A stretch of 47,590 bases of DNA from NCBI GenBank assembly GCA_001603955.1, contig LVAA01000024.1, forward strand, positions 1 to 47,590, read 5' to 3'. This stretch comes from Syntrophobacterales bacterium Delta_02 (GTDB lineage Bacteria; Desulfobacterota; Syntrophorhabdia; Syntrophorhabdales; Syntrophorhabdaceae). The position numbers and the translations under genes are program-made. The notes beneath the pieces were generated by a model. That model had not been told where the DNA came from and made no database searches. It worked only from the letters and a program-made list of their open reading frames with translations. Shown here piece by piece: positions 17,102-24,288 of the stretch (positions are counted from its first letter, which is position 1; each line of letters opens with the position of its first letter).

Positions 17102-17614
17102 ATGAAAGAGACCACACCCGCGGCGTCGCAGGCTGCGTCCCTCCGCCGGTTTTCTTTTCTTCTGTGTTCCCTGGTGGTCCTGGCCATCTTCCCCGCTTTT
17201 TTCTCCGTTTCCGCGCCGGACCTTCCCGGGGTGAGTGTTGCCTTCTACGATCACAACGACCGTGAGCTTTGCCGCTTTGATGCGGAGCCGGCGGTGACAC
17301 CCGGGCAGCAGGCGCAGGGGCTCATGTTCAGGGCCTCCCTGCGCAGGCGTACGGGAATGCTTTTCCTCCATGACCGCGACGAGATGCAGACCTATTGGAT
17401 GAAGAACACCTACATCCCCCTGGACCTCATCTTCATCAACGGACGGTACGAGGTTGTCCATGTTCACCGCGGGGCGCGCCCGCATGACGAAAGGGACATC
17501 AGTTCACGGTATCCCGCCCGGTATGTCCTGGAGGTGAATGCAGGCGAGGCGAGGGAGTGCGCCATCACGCGGGGTGTCAGGGTCCGGTTTGGCAGGTCTT
17601 CCGGCAACCGCTGA
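17102..17614 (+). CDS. Exported DUF192 (COG1430) protein
   Basis: A 170-aa protein with a signal sequence or N-terminal anchor (residues about 17-37) and one DUF192 domain. The family hallmarks are all visible: QGLMFR, GMLF, YWMKNT, IPLDLIFI and YVLEVNAG. The biochemical role of the family is unknown; it is usually secreted. The gene stands alone. The 291 bp before it are very GC-rich and encode nothing I can support. The ATG follows AAGGA very closely, so initiation may be weak. Confidence 0.85.
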   Translation: MKETTPAASQAASLRRFSFLLCSLVVLAIFPAFFSVSAPDLPGVSVAFYDHNDRELCRFDAEPAVTPGQQAQGLMFRASLRRRTGMLFLHDRDEMQTYWMKNTYIPLDLIFINGRYEVVHVHRGARPHDERDISSRYPARYVLEVNAGEARECAITRGVRVRFGRSSGNR

Positions 17615-18121
17615 CGGGGCAGTGTCGGGTGAACCCTTCGCTTTTCCACAACGATTGTGGATTTCCTGTTGATAAGTTGTGGAAATACACTGACAACTTC
17701 GTGGATCCAAACGGCTTTGCACTTTTTGCCCTGTCATTGTGCATGACGAAAAACGGAATCATTTCAACGCATATAGAAATTATTCACAAATCTGATGCGA
17801 TTCTGTAATAGTCCGCTTCCGGATGGTTTTCGCCAATCATTTACAACGGTTTGACCGGCGTGCCCCGGCACCGCCTTGTATCTCACCGGAATCATTCACT
17901 GCGGAGAGTCAAAGACAACAACACCGGGAATGAAGCATAACCGCACCTCATGAGCCCTACCGGTCCTGTCCATTTTTCAGCTCCTGTCGACGACCCTCAC
18001 CCCTGTTCTTCACCGCCTTGCCCCTTGCCGACAAAAGTGTTGACATACGATGGCTTAAGCGGGTAAAATCTTTGTCTTTAAAGGAACTCAAGGAAGTTCG
18101 GACAAGGTCAGGAGGTCACAA
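17615..18121. other. 507-bp gap with a cluster of DnaA-box-like sites, then the rpmB promoter
   Basis: No gene is supported. Between 17642 and 17788 there are four 9-mers like the DnaA box TTATNCACA: TTTTCCACA (17642-17650), reverse-strand sites at 17656-17664 and 17678-17686, and an exact TTATTCACA at 17780-17788. The first two form the inverted repeat TCCACAA-CGA-TTGTGGA (17645-17661). The stretch 17690-17815 is notably AT-rich for this genome. The remainder up to 18039 shows nothing clear. Confidence 0.5.
18040..18069 (+). promoter_or_regulatory. Sigma-70 promoter of rpmB
   Basis: TTGACA at 18040-18045 and TAAAAT at 18064-18069 with an 18-bp spacer. The predicted start near 18076 gives a 45-nt leader; GGAGGT (18111-18116) is the SD for the ATG at 18122. 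This strength is expected for a ribosomal protein gene. Confidence 0.8.
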
Positions 18122-18313
18122 ATGGCAAGGGTCTGTGAGATCTGTGGAAAGGGAAAACAAATCGGTTACAACGTGAGTCACGCGAACAATAAGACCAAAC
18201 GGGAATGGCGGCCGAACCTGCAGACCGTCCGCATCGTCAAGAACGGCGCAACCGTCAAGGCAAGGCTCTGCACGAAGTGCATCAAGAAAGGTAATTTTCA
18301 AAAGGCAGTATAG
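18122..18313 (+). CDS. rpmB: Ribosomal protein bL28
   Basis: 63 aa with the bL28 signature: CEICGKG at the start, [18 protein letters not shown] in the middle, and CTKC near residue 52. The two cysteine pairs make it the zinc-binding (C+) form. It is a component of the large ribosomal subunit. It is monocistronic here, with its own promoter and an excellent SD. It is followed by convergent spoT, from which it is separated by an inverted pair of heptamer arrays. Confidence 0.96.
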   Translation: MARVCEICGKGKQIGYNVSHANNKTKREWRPNLQTVRIVKNGATVKARLCTKCIKKGNFQKAV

Positions 18314-18324
18314 TGAAGACAGGT

Positions 18325-18488
18325 GATGGGTTATGGGTAATGGGTAATTGGAAAGACATTACCTGTAATCCGGGGCCGACCGTCCATCTTGTATCCCCCG
18401 TAAGCTGACAAAGAAAACAGGTGATGGGCCGCAGGTAGTTGGCCTTTTTCCCCATGACCCATGACCTATTACCCATAACCCATTACCC
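18325..18488. repeat. Inverted pair of heptamer arrays between rpmB and spoT
   Basis: On the left, GATGGGT, TATGGGT, AATGGGT, AATTGG (from 18325). On the right, five units CCCATGA, CCCATGA, CCTATTA, CCCATAA, CCCATTA (18451-18485). The right array is close to the reverse complement of the left one, about 22 of 25 positions, with roughly 100 bp between them. The transcript of either strand could form a long-loop stem. The position between convergent genes would suit a bidirectional terminator, though no T-run is seen. Confidence 0.75.
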
Positions 18489-18492
18489 GCCT

Positions 18493-20631
18493 CTAAGTCA
18501 TACTCCTCATCCTGTCGACGGAGCGCACTCCCTTTATCTTCTGTATGGATTTCATGACCTTTTGCAGCTGCGACATGTGTTCGATCTCAACCTCGTAGAT
18601 GCCGGCAGCCGATCTGTCGGGATACGTCATGGCGGAGGCGCTGAGGATATTGACCTTGTTGGCGGCTATGACGCTCGAGATGTCGGAGAGGAGCCCCTTG
18701 CGGTCATTTCCCGTTACCTTGAACCTCACGGGGAAGGTGTAGTCCTTGCTGAGCTGCCAGCTCACCTCAACCTTCCGCTGCTCGTCATAGGTGTGGACAT
18801 TCGGACAATCCTCCACGTGGACGGTAAGACCGCGCCCCCGGGTTATAAAGCCGATGATGTTGTCGCCGGGGATGGGGTTGCAGCATCGCGCGAAACGTAT
18901 GACAAGCCCGTCTATCCCCTTGATCTTTATCGCGTTGTCCCGCCCCTTCTTCAGCGAGTGGATGATGGTCTTGATCTTCCCCGCCGGTTTTTCCTCCTCG
19001 GGGATGATCTTGTTGAGCACCTGCAGCGGGGTGTACAGTCCGTACCCGACGCTGGCGAAGAGATCATCGACGTTCTCGAAGCTGAAGTCTTTGGCAAGGG
19101 GCAGGAAATCACCGTTCTTGAGGAGCCGCGAAAAATTCATTGAGTGCTTGGACAGTTCCTTGTCGAGAAGGGTGCGGCCAAGCTCGATGCTCTTTTCACG
19201 TTGTTCCGTCTTTATCCACTGCCGGATCTTCGTCTTCGCCTTGGAGGTCGATACGAAGCTCAACCAGTCCTTGCTCGGCTTGTGTGTGGGGCTCGTCATG
19301 ATCTCCACCGTGTCGCCGCTCTTGAGGGTGTAACGAAGGGGCACCAGCTTGCCGTTTACCTTGGCGCCGACGCAGCGGTGGCCCAGTTCCGAGTGGATGG
19401 CGTAAGCGAAATCGACGGGCGTTGCCCCCTTGGGAAGCTCTCTCACGTCGCCGTTCGGCGTGAAGACGTACACCTCGTCGGGGAAGAGGTCGATCTTGAA
19501 GATCTCCATGAACTCCTTGTTGTCCTTGAGTTCGTGCTGCCATTCGATGATCCTGCGCAGCCAGGCGAAGATCTTGTCTTCCTTGGGGTTGAAGACCTTG
19601 CCTTCCTTGTATTTCCAATGGGCCGCGATCCCTTCCTCCGCGAGGCGGTGCATCTCCCTGGTCCTTATCTGTATCTCGATCTTCTCGCCATGGGGGCCTA
19701 TGATCTTGGTGTGCAACGACTGGTACATATTGGCCTTGGGGAGGGCGATGTAATCGCTGAACTTTCCCGGTATGGGCTTGTAGGCGGCATGGATGATGCC
19801 GAGCGCCTCGTAGCATTCCTTGATCGTGTCGACGACCACCCGGAAGGCGATGATGTCGTAGATATCGTCGATGTTGAGTCCCTCGAGGGACATCTTGCGG
19901 TAGATGCTGTAAAGATGTTTTGCCCGTCCGAATATGTCGGCGGTGACGTGGAATTCATCGAGCTTCTGGCGCAGGAGCCCGATCACCTCATTGATGTAGG
20001 CCTCGCGTTCCCTCTTCTTCTGCGCTATATTGTCGGCGATGAGCCTGTACTCGGTTGGTTTCAGGTACTTGAAGGCCACGTCCTCCAGCTCGGCCCTGAG
20101 CCACTCTATACCCAGCCTGTGTGCCAGCGGTGCGTATATCTCGAAGGTTTCCCTGGCGATCTCGATCTGTTTTTCCGGCGACAGGAAGTTCAGGGTCTGC
20201 ATGTTGTGGTAGCGGTCCGCGAGCTTGACGAGAATGACCCGTATGTCCTTGCTCATGGCGAGGATCATCTTGCGGAAGTTCTCGACACGGGATTCCTCCG
20301 ATGTCTTGAGAGGGATCTTGCTGATCTTTGTCACGCCGTCTACGAGCTCGGCGATCTCCTTGCCGAAGTATTCCTCGATCTCCTTCTTCTCCACGTAGGA
20401 GTCTTCAATGGTATCATGGAGGAGGCCCGAAACGATGCTCGGGATATCGAGGTTCATTTTCGTCAGGGTGTACGCCGTTTCGAGAGGGTGTATGAGGTAA
20501 GGCTCCCCTGAAAGGCGCACCTGTCCTTTGTGCGCCTTGGCCGAGAAGATGTACGCTCTCTGGAGCAACTCGACATCGGCGTCGGGGTTGTATTTCAAGA
20601 CCTCGTCCACAATGTCGTTAAAGCGTATCAT
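18493..20631 (-). CDS. spoT: Bifunctional (p)ppGpp synthetase/hydrolase (Rel/SpoT)
   Basis: A 712-aa long RelA/SpoT homolog. HD hydrolase domain: YLIHPLETAY and SGLLHDTIEDS (catalytic HD near residues 72-73, ED following), so hydrolysis appears intact. Synthetase domain: DIYDIIAFRVVV and PKANMYQSLHTKIIGPHGE, then QIRTREMHRLAEEGIAAHWK. TGS domain near 390-450 (VYVFTPNGDVRELPKGATPV). C-terminal zinc-finger-like region with RCCNPIPGD, and a final ACT domain (FKVTGNDRKGLLSDISSVIA). It makes and degrades the stringent-response alarmone. It is the only Rel-type gene in the window. Confidence 0.95.
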   Translation of the reverse strand: MIRFNDIVDEVLKYNPDADVELLQRAYIFSAKAHKGQVRLSGEPYLIHPLETAYTLTKMNLDIPSIVSGLLHDTIEDSYVEKKEIEEYFGKEIAELVDGVTKISKIPLKTSEESRVENFRKMILAMSKDIRVILVKLADRYHNMQTLNFLSPEKQIEIARETFEIYAPLAHRLGIEWLRAELEDVAFKYLKPTEYRLIADNIAQKKREREAYINEVIGLLRQKLDEFHVTADIFGRAKHLYSIYRKMSLEGLNIDDIYDIIAFRVVVDTIKECYEALGIIHAAYKPIPGKFSDYIALPKANMYQSLHTKIIGPHGEKIEIQIRTREMHRLAEEGIAAHWKYKEGKVFNPKEDKIFAWLRRIIEWQHELKDNKEFMEIFKIDLFPDEVYVFTPNGDVRELPKGATPVDFAYAIHSELGHRCVGAKVNGKLVPLRYTLKSGDTVEIMTSPTHKPSKDWLSFVSTSKAKTKIRQWIKTEQREKSIELGRTLLDKELSKHSMNFSRLLKNGDFLPLAKDFSFENVDDLFASVGYGLYTPLQVLNKIIPEEEKPAGKIKTIIHSLKKGRDNAIKIKGIDGLVIRFARCCNPIPGDNIIGFITRGRGLTVHVEDCPNVHTYDEQRKVEVSWQLSKDYTFPVRFKVTGNDRKGLLSDISSVIAANKVNILSASAMTYPDRSAAGIYEVEIEHMSQLQKVMKSIQKIKGVRSVDRMRSMT

Positions 20632-20772
20632 GGGTCTTTCCGTCTGCGTTTGAATGCCCGGGCGGCGTTGTGGGTGGGAGCCTCTTCACGGAAGGATGCG
20701 GCGAGATATTTTGATTCGTCTGCCTGGCCGTGCGCGGGGGATATGTCTGATCGCATGTCTTTCCTGACCCTT

Positions 20773-20801
20773 ATATTACCTTATGCGGTGCGAAATGACA
20801 A
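20773..20801 (-). promoter_or_regulatory. Probable promoter of spoT
   Basis: Read on the minus strand, TTGTCA (complement of 20796-20801) is a 5-of-6 -35. TAATAT (complement of 20773-20778) is a 4-of-6 -10. The spacer is 17 bp. The leader to the spoT ATG would be about 135 nt. The 214-bp gap here holds no supported gene. Confidence 0.5.
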
Positions 20802-20846
20802 CGGGTAATGAGGTGCGGTACCGGAAGGTTCAGGAAGGTCCCTTTT

Positions 20847-21194
20847 TCAGGATTCGAGGGTGCCTCCGCCTCCCCGGGCTGCGGCCTTAAGACCATCCCC
20901 GGGTTTGCGGAATGCTTTTCTCCTGTCAAGGATCTCTGCGAGAAGCGGGATGAGGAGGGACCCGAAGGGCATGACAAATATCACCAGTGCGGGGACATAG
21001 TACGACAGGTGCCTGAGGTGTATCTTCAGGAGCCTTCTCTCTTCCTTTGTCCACTTCACCTGGGTGTTCCTCGGCTTCATGAGCAGGCGCATGAAGCCAG
21101 TCACCTTTTCAGCTTCATGGAGAAGCAGTGCCTTGTTGTTCGCGATCATTCTGTGGAACTGGTATTGAATGACCTTGAATACGGAACGTGCCAT
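20847..21194 (-). CDS. LETM1-like small membrane protein
   Basis: 115 aa. The core KWTKEERRLLKIHLRHLSYY followed by the hydrophobic VPALVIFVMPFGSLLIPLLA segment is the bacterial LETM1-like pattern, in which a basic helix precedes one membrane helix with a central PFGS. The protein is membrane-bound and its role in bacteria is unclear. The in-frame TTG at 21212 is possible, but GGAGAG sits correctly before the ATG at 21194. It is divergent from recD2. Confidence 0.72.
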   Translation of the reverse strand: MARSVFKVIQYQFHRMIANNKALLLHEAEKVTGFMRLLMKPRNTQVKWTKEERRLLKIHLRHLSYYVPALVIFVMPFGSLLIPLLAEILDRRKAFRKPGDGLKAAARGGGGTLES

Positions 21195-21319
21195 ATAGTT
21201 CTCTCTCCGCAATCGAATGTGCGGTGGGTTATCCCGGCCTTGTCTCTACCGCGTGAGGATCGAATGGCCCGGACCCATGTTTCACTTTTATTATCGGCTC
21301 ATTTCCGATACTATTAATC

Positions 21320-23566
21320 ATGTCCGGGAATGCATCCCAACTTGAAATACGGGCCCAGGTGGAACGCGTTACATATTACAATGAAGAGAACAATTATACC
21401 ATAGCGAAAGTGAAGATCGAGGGAAGAAACTCGCAGGTCACCGTTGTCGGCACTCTCTATTCCGTGGTTCCCGGAGAGGTCCTTCGGCTTAAGGGCAGCT
21501 GGGAGGTGCATCGCCGGTGGGGTGAACAGTTCAGGATCACCTCTTACGAGACGCTCCTGCCTGCTACCGTGAAGGGGATAGAGAGGTACCTCGGTTCAGG
21601 CATGATAAAGGGCATAGGGCCCGTCATGGCAAAGAGACTCGTAGCCCGGTTCCGCGAGACGACGCTCGATGTCATCGATACCGATATGGACAGGCTTCGT
21701 GAGGTCCCCGGTATAGGGCAGAAGCGTATCGACATGATAAGGACTGCCTGGGAGGAACAGAAAGAGGTCCGAAACGTCATGGTCTTCCTGCAGGGGAACG
21801 GTGTCAGCCCTGCCTACGCCGCCAGGATCTACCGTTTCTATGGCGGCGACGCCGTCAGGATGGTGAGCGAGAATCCCTACCGGTTGGCGGTCGACATATT
21901 CGGTATAGGCTTTCTCACCGCCGACAGCATAGCGGCGAACCTTGGCATCGGGAAGGAAGCCCCCCTTCGGATCGAAACGGGGATCCTCTACGTGCTTGGC
22001 CAGCTTGCAAGCGAGGGGCACCTTTTCTTCCCCTGTGATCTGCTCGTGGAGAGATGCTCCGAGGTGCTCGAGGTCGACAGGGCGAAGATCCCCGAGGCCC
22101 TTTCAAACCTTGTTGCGCAGAGAAAGGTGGTCCTCGAAGAGCCGGGGCAGCTTTCCGGAGGTACCCCGAAGTACCGGGACGGGATCGTTTACCTCGCATC
22201 CCTTCATGTTTCGGAGAAAGGGGTGGCCGAGCTCCTCGGCAGGCTGGCCGCACATCCCAGGCAGATGCGTCTTCTCAATGTCGAAGAGGCGTTGAGGTGG
22301 GTCGAAGGGACCCGGGGGATCTCTTTCTCCCTGCGACAGCTCGAGGCGGTCCGGGCCTCCCTGGAGCAAAAGATGCTCGTCATAACGGGCGGTCCCGGAA
22401 CGGGCAAGACGACCATAATAAAGGGCATCATCGCCGTCGCCGGGAAGACCGGACAGAAGGTACTGCTGGCCGCCCCCACGGGCAGGGCGGCAAAGAGGAT
22501 GACAGAGGCCACCGGGGCCGAGGCGAGGACCATACACCGCCTCCTGGAGTATGGTCCCGGGAGTTCATCCTCCGAGGGGGGATTCAAGCGCAACGAATCG
22601 AACCCTCTCGACGCGGGGCTCGTCATCATCGATGAGGCGTCCATGGTCGACGTCCCTCTCATGTACCACCTTCTGAAAGCGGTGCCTCCCCAGGCGACCC
22701 TCGTTCTTGTCGGTGACGTGGACCAGCTTCCCTCCGTGGGTCCCGGAAGCGTCCTCAAGGACATCATCTCCTCGGGGTGCGTGAGGACCGTGAGGCTCGA
22801 TGAGATATTCCGGCAGTCGACGAAGAGCATGATCATCGTCAACGCCCATCGTATCAATGGCGGCGAGATGCCCCTTTTCGAGAGGCACACCGGGCAGGGA
22901 CAGGATTTCTTCTTTGTCGATATCGAGGATCCCGACGAGGTCCTGCGGTATGTCGTCAGCCTTTGCCGGGATGGGATACCCTCACGTTTCGGCCTCCACC
23001 CGGTGAACGACATCCAGGTCCTGACACCCATGCACCGCGGAGTGGTGGGCGTGTCGAACATGAACGCGCGGCTCCAGGAGGCATTGAACAGCTCCACGGA
23101 CGGGATCTCCCGGGGAGGCAGGTTCTTCAAGATGGGCGACAAGGTCCTCCAGACGCGGAACAACTATGAAAAGGACGTGTACAATGGAGACATCGGGACC
23201 GTGATCGCCATCGACAGGGAGGTGCAGGACCTCAGTGTGGACTTCGAGGGGAAGGTCGTGTCCTACGACTTCAAGGAAGCAGACGAGCTGATCCTTGCCT
23301 ACGCCATCTCCGTCCACAAATCCCAGGGAAGCGAGTACCCCGCCGTGGTGATGCCTGTCCTCACGCAGCATTACCTGCTCCTGCAAAGGAATCTCCTTTA
23401 CACGGCGATCACGCGGGGCAAGAAGCTGGTCTATCTCGTCGGCACGAAGAAGGCCCTTTCCATAGCGATCCGCAACGACAAACCCCACAAAAGATACACG
23501 CTCCTCGCGGAGAGACTCAGAGAGGCAAAGACAGTCCCAGGTCTCAGGCCTCACGTCTCAGGTTAA
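21320..23566 (+). CDS. recD2: RecD2 family 5'-3' DNA helicase
   Basis: 748 aa, the length of stand-alone RecD2. The N-terminal extension has helix-hairpin-helix-like IKGIGPVMAKRLV and VPGIGQKRIDMI (about 97-137). Helicase motif I is ITGGPGTGKTT (about 354-364), with IIDEASMVD (motif II), GDVDQLPSVGPG (motif III) and the C-terminal AYAISVHKSQGSEYPAVV (motif V). There is no recBC nearby, as expected for RecD2. No SD is visible before the ATG at 21320; TACTAT ends only 6 nt upstream, so a leaderless transcript is conceivable. The last codons come from a heptamer array (see 23536-23563), so the natural end may once have been different. Confidence 0.93.
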   Translation: MSGNASQLEIRAQVERVTYYNEENNYTIAKVKIEGRNSQVTVVGTLYSVVPGEVLRLKGSWEVHRRWGEQFRITSYETLLPATVKGIERYLGSGMIKGIGPVMAKRLVARFRETTLDVIDTDMDRLREVPGIGQKRIDMIRTAWEEQKEVRNVMVFLQGNGVSPAYAARIYRFYGGDAVRMVSENPYRLAVDIFGIGFLTADSIAANLGIGKEAPLRIETGILYVLGQLASEGHLFFPCDLLVERCSEVLEVDRAKIPEALSNLVAQRKVVLEEPGQLSGGTPKYRDGIVYLASLHVSEKGVAELLGRLAAHPRQMRLLNVEEALRWVEGTRGISFSLRQLEAVRASLEQKMLVITGGPGTGKTTIIKGIIAVAGKTGQKVLLAAPTGRAAKRMTEATGAEARTIHRLLEYGPGSSSSEGGFKRNESNPLDAGLVIIDEASMVDVPLMYHLLKAVPPQATLVLVGDVDQLPSVGPGSVLKDIISSGCVRTVRLDEIFRQSTKSMIIVNAHRINGGEMPLFERHTGQGQDFFFVDIEDPDEVLRYVVSLCRDGIPSRFGLHPVNDIQVLTPMHRGVVGVSNMNARLQEALNSSTDGISRGGRFFKMGDKVLQTRNNYEKDVYNGDIGTVIAIDREVQDLSVDFEGKVVSYDFKEADELILAYAISVHKSQGSEYPAVVMPVLTQHYLLLQRNLLYTAITRGKKLVYLVGTKKALSIAIRNDKPHKRYTLLAERLREAKTVPGLRPHVSG
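23536..23563 (+). repeat. Heptamer array overlapping the 3' end of recD2
   Basis: CCCAGGT, CTCAGGC, CTCACGT, CTCAGGT in strict 7-bp register. It encodes the last residues of RecD2 (about VPGLRPHVSG) and abuts the stop codon. This is the only array in the window that lies inside a coding region. Confidence 0.7.
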
Positions 23567-23658
23567 AGACAAGAACCGGAAGCAGTTGTGTTGTCCCGGA
23601 AGATCGGAACCTTTACACCTTCACAGGTATAAGAGAACCGTCCGTCTTTGGCCTTTGA

Positions 23659-23681
23659 CCGGGAACCCGCAACCCGGAACC
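23659..23681 (+). repeat. Short heptamer array in the gap after recD2
   Basis: Roughly three units of the type CGGGAAC, CCGCAAC, CCGGAAC. It is shorter and more degenerate than the others. The rest of the 295-bp gap 23567-23861 shows no supported gene. Confidence 0.5.
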
Positions 23682-23861
23682 GTCTTTGCTTGTCATCATG
23701 CATTGACTTCCCCTGTATACGAAAACACGACATTGAAATCATCCCTTCGGTGACAGACAGGTCACGGGACATCCCTTAAAATTGTAGAGACCCGAAGAGG
23801 AACACTGCGTGATGCACGCAGGCAGTCCGGGCAAAGAAGAAAGGGGGGTCGCAGGGAAGAT

Positions 23862-24077
23862 ATGGCGATCAGAAGACGGACGAGATACTCGAGACAAGCG
23901 CGCTGCTTCTGTGCCTGGTGCGGCAGGGAGCGGAACGGGAAAGGTGTCTGGGAGAGATCCGAGATGAATGTGTCAGAGATGCCGCTCGTTGCGGTGACCC
24001 ATGGCATCTGCCCCGACTGCGCCCGCAGCTTGCTCGGCGGCTGGACCCGGGGCAAGGCGCTGAAGAGAGCGGACTGA
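23862..24077 (+). CDS. Small two-CxxC putative zinc-binding protein (HGICPxC motif)
   Basis: 71 aa. CFCAWCGRERNGKGVWER near residue 15 and THGICPDCARSLLGG near residue 47 reproduce a cysteine motif well known at the ends of response regulators and PAS sensor proteins in this bacterial group, where it appears as C-x2-C-K...GyW...SHGICPxC. Here the motif stands alone behind a short basic N-terminus (MAIRRRTRYSRQAR). Metal binding by the four cysteines is likely; the function is unknown. It has a moderate SD (GGGAAG). No partner gene is obvious. Confidence 0.65.
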   Translation: MAIRRRTRYSRQARCFCAWCGRERNGKGVWERSEMNVSEMPLVAVTHGICPDCARSLLGGWTRGKALKRAD

Positions 24078-24090
24078 CGGCGGGGAGGCA

Positions 24091-24173
24091 TTTGTCGTGA
24101 CAAACGATGACGCTCCAGCCGAGAAAGTACGACAAGATAATTATCGCTGAGGCGACAGACATGAGGTCATGTC
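24091..24173. promoter_or_regulatory. Cluster of three perfect palindromes upstream of glmS
   Basis: TTTGTC-GT-GACAAA (24091-24104), GATAATTATC (24136-24145) and GACATGA-GG-TCATGTC (24158-24173) lie within 83 bp. GATAAT inside the second could be a -10 box, but no good -35 accompanies it, as in an activator-dependent promoter. The role is inferred from layout only. Confidence 0.4.
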
Positions 24174-24288
24174 CGTTGTAGCGTACTCGTAGGGGATTCC
24201 CCGGCTCCCGTCGGCAGCGAGGCTCCGCGGGAGGTTTGGATCTGTTTCGCCGGGGTTGCCGGATCATGGACGGAGAGGTGGTGGAGAT

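Noticed and set aside
16807..17265. 152-aa open frame between the CoA-disulfide reductase and DUF192 genes
   Set aside because: Proline-rich translation of GC-rich spacer; it overlaps the DUF192 start in another frame.
17642..17788. Calling the DnaA-box cluster the chromosomal origin
   Set aside because: dnaA, dnaN and gyrB are not present, and GC skew cannot be judged from one window.
19144..20511. 455-aa plus-strand open frame opposite spoT
   Set aside because: Shadow of the spoT coding strand; no SD and no domain.
24078..24288. glmS ribozyme or riboswitch upstream of glmS
   Set aside because: No conserved glmS ribozyme core is visible; that ribozyme is typical of Firmicutes. Only palindromes are seen.
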